From NCBI GenBank assembly GCA_022842785.1, contig JALHOW010000001.1, forward strand, positions 434,001-498,000: a stretch of DNA of 64,000 nt, read 5' to 3'. Position numbers and translations under genes: made by a program. This DNA comes from Hyphomicrobiaceae bacterium (GTDB lineage: Bacteria > Pseudomonadota > Alphaproteobacteria > Rhizobiales > Hyphomicrobiaceae). Shown here one piece after another: positions 1 to 8,653 of this stretch. Each line of letters begins with the position of its first letter. Position 1 is the first letter of the stretch. The notes under the pieces are model-generated. The model was given only the letters and a program-made list of their open reading frames with translations, made no database searches and was not told the DNA's origin.

Positions 1-1
1 C

Positions 2-628
2 GGCGAGGGCGGTGTGTTCTCGGCGGGTGGCGACCTCTCCATGATCAAGGACATGCACGAGAGCTGGGAAGTGCGTACGCGCATTTGGCGCGAGGCGAGC
101 GACCTCGTGTACAACGTGATCAATTGCTCGAAGCCTGTGGTGTCCGCCATCGAGGGACCCTGCGTCGGAGCCGGGCTCGCGGCAGCCATGCTGTCGGATG
201 TGACGGTTGCTGGGCGCAAGGCGCGCATCATCGATGGTCACGTGCGCCTCGGCGTTGCGGCAGGCGATCACGCGGCGATCATCTGGCCGCTGCTCGTCGG
301 CATGGCCAAGGCGAAGTACTATCTCTTGCTGAACGATCCACTCACAGGCGAGGAAGCCGAGCGCATCGGTCTCGTGTCGCTCGTTGCGGACGATGACAAG
401 GTGGTTGAGACCGCGCTCGGTGTTGCCGAGCGTCTCGTCGCGATGCCGCCTGGCGCCGTGCGCTGGACCAAGCACGCGCTCAACAATTGGCTGCGCATGG
501 CTGGGCCGACCTTCGACGCCTCGCTCGCCATGGAGTTTATGGGCTTCTCCGGCCCCGAGGTGAAAGAAGGCATGACCGCGCTCATGGAGAAGCGTCGGCC
601 GAAGTTTGATCCCAAGGATCCGTTCTAG
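2..628 (+). CDS. Crotonase-superfamily protein (enoyl-CoA hydratase-like), 5' truncated by window edge
   Basis: The reading frame is open from base 2, so the N-terminus lies outside the window; about 208 residues remain. The oxyanion-hole motif FSAGGDL and the second hole region [11 protein letters not shown] are typical of the crotonase fold, which binds acyl-CoA thioesters. By-eye alignment to rat mitochondrial enoyl-CoA hydratase puts Ala where catalytic Glu144 sits (GGGCEL becomes GAGLAA) and His where Glu164 sits (QPEILLG becomes DGHVRLG). If that holds, it is probably not a simple hydratase and may be an isomerase, decarboxylase or hydrolase of the superfamily. It converges with an SDR gene 6 bp downstream. 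Family assignment is firm; the reaction is unknown. Confidence 0.9.
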   Translation, partial: GEGGVFSAGGDLSMIKDMHESWEVRTRIWREASDLVYNVINCSKPVVSAIEGPCVGAGLAAAMLSDVTVAGRKARIIDGHVRLGVAAGDHAAIIWPLLVGMAKAKYYLLLNDPLTGEEAERIGLVSLVADDDKVVETALGVAERLVAMPPGAVRWTKHALNNWLRMAGPTFDASLAMEFMGFSGPEVKEGMTALMEKRRPKFDPKDPF

Positions 629-634
629 GCGCGC

Positions 635-1387
635 TCAGAACTGATACCGCCTGAGCCCACCATCGACGGGGATCACGGCGCCGGTGATGTAGGAAGCGCG
701 CGGCGAGACGAGGAAGGCGACGAGGTTCGCAATGTCCTCGGGCTCGCCGTAGCGGCCGACGGGAATCTCGTTGTCGGACTGCCACTGGCGATATTCGGGC
801 GTGTAGTTGCGGCGGATCTGCTCGCTCATGATGCGGCCGGGCGGAATGCAGTTGACGGTGATGCCCGCTTTGCCGACCTCGCGTGAGAGGCCCTTGGACC
901 AGGCGTGCATGGCGGCCTTGGCGGCGAACGCGCCGTTCACGCCATCGGGCTCGGATTTGCCCGTGATGTTGACGATGCGGCCCCACTTCTTTGCGATCAT
1001 CTGATCCAGCAGACGGTGTGCGAGCTGGCGCTGGCGCGTGAAATTGAGCGTGATGGCTTCAGTCCATTGCTCCTCGGCGGCGTCCTTGCCGAAATGGCGA
1101 CTGCCACCCGCGTTGTTGATCAGGATGTCGACCGAGCCGAGCGCAGCAAGTGTTTTACTGGCGATCTGCTCGACAGCTTCCGCGGCCATGAAGTCCTGCT
1201 GAATGAGGATGGGTGCCGCGCCACCCGCTGCCGTGATCTCGCTCGCTACTTCCTCGAGAAGATTGAGGCGTCGTGCGACGAGCGCGAGGCGTACACCCTC
1301 TGCCGCGAGCGCCTTCGCGATGCCGCGGCCGATACCCATGCTGGCGCCGGTGACGAGAGCCGTCTTGCCTGCAATGCCGAGATCCAT
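635..1387 (-). CDS. SDR family oxidoreductase with degenerate active site
   Basis: A 250-aa classical-length short-chain dehydrogenase. The Rossmann nucleotide motif TGASMGIG is at residues 13-20 and the NNAG motif at 91-94. The C-terminal GAVIPVDGG is also typical. The catalytic YxxxK is not intact: the Lys is K157 in AAKAAM, but four residues before it is Ala153 rather than Tyr. No catalytic Ser is obvious in VNITGKSEP either. It therefore may be a non-canonical SDR acting on a CoA-linked or aromatic intermediate. It lies 17 bp downstream of the acyl-CoA ligase gene on the same strand, so the two are probably co-transcribed. Substrate cannot be read from sequence. Confidence 0.9.
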   Translation of the reverse strand: MDLGIAGKTALVTGASMGIGRGIAKALAAEGVRLALVARRLNLLEEVASEITAAGGAAPILIQQDFMAAEAVEQIASKTLAALGSVDILINNAGGSRHFGKDAAEEQWTEAITLNFTRQRQLAHRLLDQMIAKKWGRIVNITGKSEPDGVNGAFAAKAAMHAWSKGLSREVGKAGITVNCIPPGRIMSEQIRRNYTPEYRQWQSDNEIPVGRYGEPEDIANLVAFLVSPRASYITGAVIPVDGGLRRYQF

Positions 1388-1404
1388 GGTGTTTCTCCCG
1401 TCTC

Positions 1405-3501
1405 TTAACTGAGTACGATCAGCGCGTCGGCAGCGACGCAGCCTTCGCCCTTGGGCCGGACGAACACCGGATTGATGTCCATCTCTTTGACGCGGTTTCC
1501 GAGGGCCGCTGCCATGCGCGAGACTTCGACGAGCATCGCCGCGAGTGCTTCCTTGTCGGCCGGCGGACTGCCGCGATAACCGTCGAACAGCTTGGCGCCG
1601 CGCAGCTCCGCGATCATGTCGCGTGCGGTCTCGATGTCGAAGGGCGCGATGCGGAACGTCACGTCTTTCAGCACCTCGGTGAGCACGCCGCCGAGGCCTA
1701 GCGCGACGGTCGGCCCGAAACCCTCATCATTCACGACGCCGATGAGCGCTTCCACGCCCGATGCCATTTCGCTGACGAGTACGCCGTCGATCAGCGCGTC
1801 CGGCTTGTAGTGCTGTGCGCTTGCTATGATCTCGCTCGCGACCCGCGGTAGATCCTCGGCGGCGACTTTGAGTTTGACGCCACCGGCTTCCGTCTTGTGC
1901 GCGATATCGCGCGAGACGATCTTGACGGCGAAGGGCCCCGTCAGGTTCGCCGTGAGACGGGCGAAGTCGCCGTTCGGCGGCACGACGACCTCACGCGTGG
2001 TCGGCACGCCGAAGCGCGAGAGAATGGCCTTGCTCTCAATCTCAGAGAGCGTGACGGCCCCGCTCGGCAACTCCAGGCCGGCTGGCGTCTCGACTGCCGG
2101 CGCGACGCGCGGCAGCAGGCGCCGGCGATCCTCGGCATAGCGCGCGAGCACGGCAGCCGCGTGCGCGAGCCGGATGGGCGAGGGCATGTGCGGGATGCCG
2201 GCCTCATGAAACATCTGCCAGGCTTCCTCGGACTTGTCGCGCCGCCCCGACCACGCCACGTGCACGGGCTTGTCGGTTTTTGCCGCGGCGGCCACGATGG
2301 ATTCTGCCGCGAGCGCGACGGCTTTGCCGCCGGCCGAAGCCAGCAGGATCGAAAGCTGATCGATGGCTGGATCTTCAAGAATGATGTCGAGCGCCTTCGT
2401 GAAGAGGCCGGGATCGTTGAACACGCCGGCCGTCGTATCGGCAGGATTGTCAGCGGCGCCGAAGCTCGGGATGATGGCCTTCAATGCATCCACCGAGCGC
2501 TGCGAGAAGCTCGGCAGCGCGAGTCCATCCTTCACGGCGCGGTCGGCGAACACGATACCGGAGCCGCCGGAGATCGAGAGCACGCCGATGTTGCGACCCT
2601 TCGGTAGCCGTCCCTGCAGCGCGAGTTTTGCGACGTCGACGATCTCCTCGACATCCTGCACTTCGATGAGACCGGACTGGCGGAAGGCGGCGCGATAGAG
2701 ATCGTAGTTGCCCGTCATGTTGGCAGTGTGTGAGGCGGCGGCCTTGGTGCCGCTCTCCGTCTGCGCACCTTTCCAGATGAAGACGGGTTTGCCCGTCTCC
2801 AGCGACTTGCGTCCGAGGTCCAGGAGGCTGCGCGCATTCGGCGTGCCTTCCATGTACGCGAACGCGAGCTTCGTGCCGGGATCGTCGAGGAACTCGCCCA
2901 TGAGCTCCGGCATGGTGATGTCGGTCTCGTTGCCCGTCGAGACGACATGACGGAAGCCGAGACCCTGCGCCTCGGCCATGTTCACGACCGCATAGCCGAA
3001 ACCGCCGGACTGGAAGGCACACGAGACCGGCCCTTCGCGAAGCTGCGTCTCCTGGCTCACACTGCCGAACACGCACCACATGCGCGAGGGGACAGAGAGC
3101 GCACCCTGGCAGTTCGGTCCGACCACGCGAACGTTGCTCTCACGTGCCGCGCGCAGCAGATCATCTTCGAGCTTGCGGCCCTCGGGGCCACCTTCACGGA
3201 AGCCTGCCGTAAGCACGATTGCGAAGGGAATGCCGGCCTTGCCGCAGTCGCGGATGGCATCTGCCACGCCCTTGGCGGGCACAGCGATCAGCGCGAGGTC
3301 GATGGGCGAACCGATGGCTGCCGCGCTCGGATAACACTTCAGGCCATGCAACTCATTGTACTTGGGATTGACCAGATGGATGGGCTTTTTGAAGCCCGCG
3401 CCCTTGAGCGCAACGATGGGCTGGCCGCTGATGCGCGAGAGGTCGCTCGAAGCGCCGATGATGGCAATGGCATTGGGATCGAACAGGCGCTCGAACGACA
3501 T
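1405..3501 (-). CDS. NDP-forming acyl-CoA synthetase (acetate--CoA ligase family)
   Basis: A 698-aa single-chain fusion of the alpha and beta parts of ADP-forming acyl-CoA synthetases. The N-terminal CoA-binding Rossmann domain starts FDPNAIAIIGAS (residues 7-18). It is followed by succinyl-CoA-ligase-like domains with the phospho-His region SHTANMTGN, and an ATP-grasp domain fills roughly the last 220 residues (LSRFGVPTTREVVV onward, ending EMDINPVFV). There is no C-terminal GNAT domain, unlike Pat-type proteins. The family converts carboxylic acids to CoA thioesters, or the reverse, using ATP/ADP. Operon context with an SDR and, upstream on the same strand, a 3-hydroxyacyl-CoA dehydrogenase suggests activation of an organic acid for beta-oxidation-like breakdown. 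The acid is unknown. Confidence 0.93.
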   Translation of the reverse strand: MSFERLFDPNAIAIIGASSDLSRISGQPIVALKGAGFKKPIHLVNPKYNELHGLKCYPSAAAIGSPIDLALIAVPAKGVADAIRDCGKAGIPFAIVLTAGFREGGPEGRKLEDDLLRAARESNVRVVGPNCQGALSVPSRMWCVFGSVSQETQLREGPVSCAFQSGGFGYAVVNMAEAQGLGFRHVVSTGNETDITMPELMGEFLDDPGTKLAFAYMEGTPNARSLLDLGRKSLETGKPVFIWKGAQTESGTKAAASHTANMTGNYDLYRAAFRQSGLIEVQDVEEIVDVAKLALQGRLPKGRNIGVLSISGGSGIVFADRAVKDGLALPSFSQRSVDALKAIIPSFGAADNPADTTAGVFNDPGLFTKALDIILEDPAIDQLSILLASAGGKAVALAAESIVAAAAKTDKPVHVAWSGRRDKSEEAWQMFHEAGIPHMPSPIRLAHAAAVLARYAEDRRRLLPRVAPAVETPAGLELPSGAVTLSEIESKAILSRFGVPTTREVVVPPNGDFARLTANLTGPFAVKIVSRDIAHKTEAGGVKLKVAAEDLPRVASEIIASAQHYKPDALIDGVLVSEMASGVEALIGVVNDEGFGPTVALGLGGVLTEVLKDVTFRIAPFDIETARDMIAELRGAKLFDGYRGSPPADKEALAAMLVEVSRMAAALGNRVKEMDINPVFVRPKGEGCVAADALIVLS

Positions 3502-3614
3502 CGACTATGTTTCCTCTGGATGCGCGGATTGAGTGTTGGGATGCGTCTGCCCGGGCCGCGATCCCGCGAGGCAGACATGAGTGCGGCGGCCGATTGGGGC
3601 CGCCGCACGGGATT

Positions 3615-5159
3615 TCAGCTTCGCACGACGCCTTCCGGCGTCGAAAGCGGCAAGCCGAGCATGACGCGCCGCTTGAGCCACGGTGAAGGCTTGTAGCGCG
3701 GGTCGTTGTAGAACGTCATAAGACGCTCGAGAATGAAGAGCACGCGGCCTGGTCCAATGCGGTCGCCCCATTCAATGGGGCCGAAGGGATAGCCGAGACC
3801 AAGCTTGGCGCCCTTGTCGATGTCGGCCGGGACACCGACCGCGCGCTGCGCGATGTTGCAGCCGACATTGACGAGTGCTGCGACCGCGCGCTGTGCGACG
3901 AAACCCGGGCTGTCGTTGATGACAATCGCGGGCTGGCCGTCGTGGCTCATGAGGGCGTGCGCCTGATCGCGGAACGCCGGATCAGTGGCTGGCGATACCA
4001 TCACGGTGCGCGGGCCTTTGAGGCCGAACAGGAGATCGACGGCGACGGTGCGCGCGCCGTCCAGCTTCAGCTCCGCGACAGCGGTCGTGACGTCGTAGCC
4101 GACCGGCGTGATGATGATGAGCGCATCCTTGCTCGGTGCCGAATTGAGCTCGATCTCGACGCCCGTGCTCTTGAGATACTCGACGAACGGTGCCTGCAAA
4201 TCCTGGTTGTGCTCGCTCGTGCGCAGCCACACCGACTTCGGCAGCGTCGACGTCGTCGGCCGTGCGTCCGGCTCGACCTTCTTGCCGCCGTCGTACTTGT
4301 ACCAGCCCTGGCCGGTCTTCTGGCCGAGCAGCCCGCCGGCCGCGCGTAGCGACATGAGCGGCGAGGGCGCGTAGGCCGGCTCCTGGTAGAACTGCTGGTA
4401 CATGGACTCCATGGCCGCCGAGCCGATGTCGATGCCGACGAGATCGGACAGCGTGTACGGCCCCATGCGGAAGCCCGGCGCGCCTGTCATGATCCGGTCG
4501 ATCTCGTAGAAGGTCGCGATGTCCTCGATCAGAATGCGCTGGCACTCCGGCCCCATGCCGCGGCCGATGTGATTGACGAGGAAGCCGGGGCTATCGACGC
4601 AGAGCACCGGTTCGCGCGTCATGCGCCGGCCGATGATCATGAGCGCCTCCGTCACCCACGGCTCGGTCTTGAGGCCGGGAATGATCTCGACGAGCTTCAT
4701 GAGCGGGACGGGATTGAAGAAGTGCATGCCGCCGATGCGGCCCGCTTGCTTCGATTTGGCGGCGATCGCCGTGACGGGGAGCGACGAGGTGTTGGTGGCG
4801 ATGATGGTCTCGGGGCCGCAGATCTCGTCGAGGCGAGCGAACATCTCCTGCTTGATGTCGAGCCGCTCGAAGATGGCCTCGACGACACAGTGCGCCTTCG
4901 CCATGTCGGCGAGATCACTGCTGACGGTGATGCGCCCCAGCGTCGCCTCGACCTCTTCTGGAGAGATACGCCCCTTTTCGGCCTGCGAGCCGAGCAGTTT
5001 CGCGATGAAGTCCTTGGCCGCCTGAGCCGCGCCCGGCTTCTCGTCATAGGCGATGACATTCATGCCACCCTGCGCCGAAACCTGAACGATGCCGCGACCC
5101 ATGGTTCCCGTACCGACGACGCCGATGATCATGTCTTTACGGTTGGGATCGAATGCCAT
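3615..5159 (-). CDS. 3-hydroxyacyl-CoA dehydrogenase (PaaH/FadB-type)
   Basis: A 514-aa protein with an N-terminal NAD-binding domain (VVGTGTMGRGIVQVS). The signature HFFNPVPLMKLVEI and the first 3HCDH C-terminal domain (SPGFLVNHIGRGM) follow, and a second 3HCDH repeat (SPGFVAQRAV, PFGPIEWGDRIG) fills the C-terminus. This double-repeat layout is that of PaaH-like dehydrogenases, which oxidise 3-hydroxyacyl-CoA to 3-oxoacyl-CoA with NAD+. I chose the ATG at 5159 because an AGAGAGGAAG ribosome site sits just before it; an in-frame start 18 bp upstream (MSREED) is less likely. It lies 113 bp upstream of the acyl-CoA ligase on the same strand. Confidence 0.94.
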   Translation of the reverse strand: MAFDPNRKDMIIGVVGTGTMGRGIVQVSAQGGMNVIAYDEKPGAAQAAKDFIAKLLGSQAEKGRISPEEVEATLGRITVSSDLADMAKAHCVVEAIFERLDIKQEMFARLDEICGPETIIATNTSSLPVTAIAAKSKQAGRIGGMHFFNPVPLMKLVEIIPGLKTEPWVTEALMIIGRRMTREPVLCVDSPGFLVNHIGRGMGPECQRILIEDIATFYEIDRIMTGAPGFRMGPYTLSDLVGIDIGSAAMESMYQQFYQEPAYAPSPLMSLRAAGGLLGQKTGQGWYKYDGGKKVEPDARPTTSTLPKSVWLRTSEHNQDLQAPFVEYLKSTGVEIELNSAPSKDALIIITPVGYDVTTAVAELKLDGARTVAVDLLFGLKGPRTVMVSPATDPAFRDQAHALMSHDGQPAIVINDSPGFVAQRAVAALVNVGCNIAQRAVGVPADIDKGAKLGLGYPFGPIEWGDRIGPGRVLFILERLMTFYNDPRYKPSPWLKRRVMLGLPLSTPEGVVRS

Positions 5160-5361
5160 GTCTTCCTCTCTGCTCAATCTGACTGCTGTTGCTCGCGATC
5201 GACAGGCGCCGCGCCAATGTCGTGCTGCGGCGCCCCGGCGCGTGCTTGGTCTTGCCAGGATTTTTGTTTGGTGTGTGGCACCTTAAGCGGGGGCCTCGGG
5301 CTTCACAATACTTCACTGCGCGGCCCGCTGACACGTCCCAGCGGGTAGCCAGAGGCGTCGG

Positions 5362-5386
5362 AATTGGCTAGATTTGCCAGCCAATT
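5362..5386. promoter_or_regulatory. Inverted repeat upstream of the PAN-metallopeptidase gene
   Basis: A perfect 8-bp inverted repeat, AATTGGCT and AGCCAATT, separated by 9 bp and ending 24 bp before the ATG at 5411. It stands out as AT-rich in a GC-rich background. It could be an operator or the base of an mRNA hairpin; the binding protein is unknown. Confidence 0.35.
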
Positions 5387-5410
5387 GGGTTCTGGATATT
5401 GGGGGATGCC

Positions 5411-6808
5411 ATGCGATCGCGCCTTTGGAGCGCACTCGCAGCCGGCTTGGCGTTCATCGCCTTGGCCGGGACATTGGCCAGTCCGGCTGATGCGCAGTTC
5501 ATCATCGATCACGAGACGAGCGGCAAGAAGCTCAGAGGCCTGCACGGGCCGACCGCCCCGCGCATCAAGCGCAGCTTCGAATCCGATCGGGAAGCGGCTA
5601 CCACATTCCGCGAAATTCTGGCCGCAACCGGCATCCCCGGCGTGGCAGATCGCATTCATGTGCGGGCCAGTGCCGAGACGGCGAACGCCGAGGCGCAGAT
5701 CGGCGAGGATGGCCAGCGCTATATCTTCTACAACTCGACCTTCATGCGCGAGCTGGGCGCCAAGACCCAGCAATACTGGTCGCTGGTATTCGTGATCGCC
5801 CACGAAGTCGGGCATCATATTGCCGGTCATCTGGATTTCGCTGGGCAGAACCACCGCGTCGAGCTCGAGGCAGACCGCTACGCGGGCTTCATCCTCGGCC
5901 GCATGGGCGCGAACCACGAAGAGGCCATTGCGGCTGTCGGCTCGATCGGCGGCGCAGGCGGTTCGGAAACGCATCCGCCGCGCGACCAGCGCGTGCAGAT
6001 CGTCTCGCTCGGCTGGAACGACGGCGCCGGTCCCGCGCGGACACGAGCGGAATCTACGCCGCAGCCACAACCGACCCCGCGCATCGCTCCGCCGCCCGTT
6101 GCCCTGCCACAGCCGGTCCCGCAGCCGACCCCGCCTGCGCAGACACCTCCTGCACCACAGCCGCCGCGCGCATCGGCCGCTTTGAAGCCGCCCACCACCG
6201 CTCCGGCCGCGCCCGCGAACTACGCGTTCCGCGTCCACACGCGCCTCGACGGCACGATCATCTCGACGGTGCCATCGGCGGATGTCGAAGCGTGCCGCAA
6301 GACCTGTGACGAGACCGGAGGCTGTGTCGGCTATCAGTATGGCGGCCTGCCACCCCTGACGAGCGCCTGCCAGATGCTCAGCGCGGTGACCAAGCGCACG
6401 GTCGACACGCGTTGGCGCTCGGGCGTGCACAGCAATCTCGCCGTCTCGCTCCCCGTAGCCTACGAGGAGGGACCTGGGCAGGCTCAGCCGAAGAGTGCGG
6501 CAAGCGCGCCGGTCAAGCCACCGCCAGCTGCGGTGAAATCAGTCGTTGCGCCATTGCGCTTCGGTTACATGACGCGCACGCACGCACTTGTCGTCGGCGA
6601 GACCATCACGACAGGTCCGGCCGATCAGCCTCTGGCCTGCCTGCTCATGTGCATGAATACGCGCCAGTGCACGATCGCGTCGTTCAGTCCCGCGGCGGCC
6701 ACTGCAGGGCAGGCGGATGGCAAAGGCGGCACGTGCACGGCCTACAGCTCGGCAACGCGCGTCGAGGAAAATCGTGCGGACGGCCAGACCGTGATCTTCA
6801 AGGAGTAG
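5411..6808 (+). CDS. Exported zinc metallopeptidase with two PAN/Apple-like domains
   Basis: A 465-aa protein beginning with a clear signal peptide (hydrophobic segment about residues 6-22, then SPADAQ). The HEVGHH zinc motif is at residues 131-136, and LEADRYAG about 20 residues later offers the third ligand Glu, as in M48-like peptidases. A Pro-rich linker (about 215-260) leads to two Cys-containing repeats of PAN/Apple type: FRVHTRLDG...ACRKTC...GCVGYQYGG...CQML, and FGYMTRTHAL...CLLMCMNTRQC...CTAYS. The protein is probably periplasmic or extracellular, with the PAN-like repeats binding protein or sugar. ATG 5411 is preceded by GGGGG; a TTG 12 bp upstream is a weaker option. Divergent from the acyl-CoA genes. 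Confidence 0.85.
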   Translation: MRSRLWSALAAGLAFIALAGTLASPADAQFIIDHETSGKKLRGLHGPTAPRIKRSFESDREAATTFREILAATGIPGVADRIHVRASAETANAEAQIGEDGQRYIFYNSTFMRELGAKTQQYWSLVFVIAHEVGHHIAGHLDFAGQNHRVELEADRYAGFILGRMGANHEEAIAAVGSIGGAGGSETHPPRDQRVQIVSLGWNDGAGPARTRAESTPQPQPTPRIAPPPVALPQPVPQPTPPAQTPPAPQPPRASAALKPPTTAPAAPANYAFRVHTRLDGTIISTVPSADVEACRKTCDETGGCVGYQYGGLPPLTSACQMLSAVTKRTVDTRWRSGVHSNLAVSLPVAYEEGPGQAQPKSAASAPVKPPPAAVKSVVAPLRFGYMTRTHALVVGETITTGPADQPLACLLMCMNTRQCTIASFSPAAATAGQADGKGGTCTAYSSATRVEENRADGQTVIFKE

Positions 6809-6824
6809 GCTGCCTGCAGCGGTT

Positions 6825-8555
6825 CTACTCCGCGGCCTCTGGCTCCTTGAGCAGCGTCTCGCCCGGGCTGACGATCGTGAACTTCACTGGCTCGTTGGTG
6901 ACGTGGAGTTTGCCGCCCTGCTGGCGCACGACCGTGTAGGCGGACGTTGCAAGGTCGCCAGCATCCTTGAAGTCATCACGGTAGTGGGCGCCGCGGCTGT
7001 TCTCGCGCTGGAGCGCGGCGAGCGCGATCACTTTCGAGACTTCGATCTGGCTCTGGAGGTTCAGCCAGTCGTGCCAGGTGAGGTTGAAGCCACGGTTGCG
7101 ATCGGCAATGCCCGAGGCGAGCAGCTCGATTTCCATGGTCTCGAGGTGCGCGAGGCCACGCTTCAGGCCGTCGGCGTCGCGGATGATGCCGACGTCGTCC
7201 CACATGAGATTGAGCAGATCCTCGCGGATGCTGTTGATGTCGCCGCGCGCCTTCGTGAAGGGATGCAGCGCGCGCGCCATCTCGAATTCGATCAGCGCTT
7301 CGTCGGGAGGGCGATGGCCGGGGTTCTTGGCGATCCAGCCCGGCATGACATCACCGGCAATGCCCCCGAACACAGTCGAGTTGGCGACGCCGTTGCCGCC
7401 GAGGCGATTGGCGCCGTGAATTCCGCCCGCATCCTCGCCCGCGACGAAGAGGCCGGGCAGCTCGGTCTTCGTGTCGACGTCGCAGAGAATGCCGCCCATG
7501 AGGTAATGCGCCGTAGGCACGACCTCGACGAGGCCACCCGCGAGATCGAAGCCGCAGTCGGCGCAGCGCTCGACCATGCCCTTGAACTGCTTCGCGACCT
7601 TCTCGCGGCCGAGATGGCCCATCGAGATGTACAATCCGCCGTTCGGCGTCGTGCGGCCGGCCTGCATCTCGCGGTACATGGACTGCGAGACGAGATCGCG
7701 CGTCGCGCGCTCGCCGCGCGGATCGTAGTTGAACATGAAGCGCTGCTCATTGCCGTCGAGCAGATAACCGCCGGCGCCGCGCAGGCCTTCCTCGATGATG
7801 GTGCCGGTCATGCGGGTCTCTTTGCCCGCGAGCACGCCTGTCGGATGGAACTGCACCATCTCCATGTCGCGCAGACCGAGGCCGAGGCGCAGGCCCATGG
7901 CAATGCCGTCCATGCTCTTGTCGCCGGAGGGCGTGTGATAGAGGTACATGGTCGGCCCACCACCCGTGCCGAGCAGCACGGCCTTGGCTTCGATGAAGCG
8001 GAAGTTGCCCGTGCGCACATCGATCATGAGCACGCCGGAGAGTGCCGAGCCGTCCTTCGTCGGGATGAGCGCGACGGCGCGGTGCTCTTCGAGACGGCGG
8101 ATAGGGCGCTTCCACACCTGCTCCATGAGCCGGTTGATGATCTCGATGCCGGTGAGATCACCCTTGTGTACGGTTCGATCGAAGGTCTGTCCGGCAAAGG
8201 CCTTGCCGTGGAGCGAGCCGTCCGAATTGCGATCGAAGAAGCAGCCGACCTCGTTCTCGAGTTCGCGCACGCGCTCGACAGCCGTCTCGACGAGGCGCCA
8301 CGCGAGCTCCTGGTTGGGGAGCCACTTGCCGCCCTCGATCGTATCCATGAAGTGGCGCTCGACGCTGTCGCCCGGGATGAGCGAGACGTTGTAGCCGCCC
8401 TGGACCATGCGCGTGCAGCCGGACTTGCCGACGAGGCCCTTGGTGGCGACGACAATGTCGAGGTCCGGGTTCGCCTGATAGGCGTGCAGCGCGGCAAACA
8501 AACCAGCGCCGCCGGAGCCCAGAATGAGGATGTCGCACTTCAGGCGTTCGAGCAT
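6825..8555 (-). CDS. Soluble fumarate reductase / succinate dehydrogenase-like flavoprotein
   Basis: A 576-aa FAD protein starting MLERLKCDILILGSGGAG. The substrate region QFHPTG, the catalytic Arg in RATRDLVSQ and the FAD-binding end GANRLGGNG mark the FrdA/SdhA/NadB superfamily. The His that binds FAD covalently in true SdhA ([10 protein letters not shown]) is missing: the matching stretch is GKSGCTRMVQGGY (43-55), so FAD is probably non-covalent, as in L-aspartate oxidase or AprA-type proteins. No iron-sulfur or membrane-anchor subunit is adjacent. The open frame extends 171 codons upstream of 8555, but that extension overlaps the methyltransferase gene and is not protein-like. Electron acceptor and substrate are unknown. 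Confidence 0.88.
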   Translation of the reverse strand: MLERLKCDILILGSGGAGLFAALHAYQANPDLDIVVATKGLVGKSGCTRMVQGGYNVSLIPGDSVERHFMDTIEGGKWLPNQELAWRLVETAVERVRELENEVGCFFDRNSDGSLHGKAFAGQTFDRTVHKGDLTGIEIINRLMEQVWKRPIRRLEEHRAVALIPTKDGSALSGVLMIDVRTGNFRFIEAKAVLLGTGGGPTMYLYHTPSGDKSMDGIAMGLRLGLGLRDMEMVQFHPTGVLAGKETRMTGTIIEEGLRGAGGYLLDGNEQRFMFNYDPRGERATRDLVSQSMYREMQAGRTTPNGGLYISMGHLGREKVAKQFKGMVERCADCGFDLAGGLVEVVPTAHYLMGGILCDVDTKTELPGLFVAGEDAGGIHGANRLGGNGVANSTVFGGIAGDVMPGWIAKNPGHRPPDEALIEFEMARALHPFTKARGDINSIREDLLNLMWDDVGIIRDADGLKRGLAHLETMEIELLASGIADRNRGFNLTWHDWLNLQSQIEVSKVIALAALQRENSRGAHYRDDFKDAGDLATSAYTVVRQQGGKLHVTNEPVKFTIVSPGETLLKEPEAAE

Positions 8556-8653
8556 CGGGTCGTTTCCTTGTTGTTGCGGCCGTAACGCGCGGCGGCGACC
8601 GGAAATGTTCGTGTCTTGGCTTTGTTTAGAGCCTCGGAGGCACAGGCGCCAGC

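Noticed and set aside
6903-8585. A 560-codon open frame on the plus strand
   Set aside because: It is antisense to the flavoprotein gene, whose motifs are clear. Long antisense frames are common in high-GC DNA; the translation is Ala/Glu/His-rich without domains.
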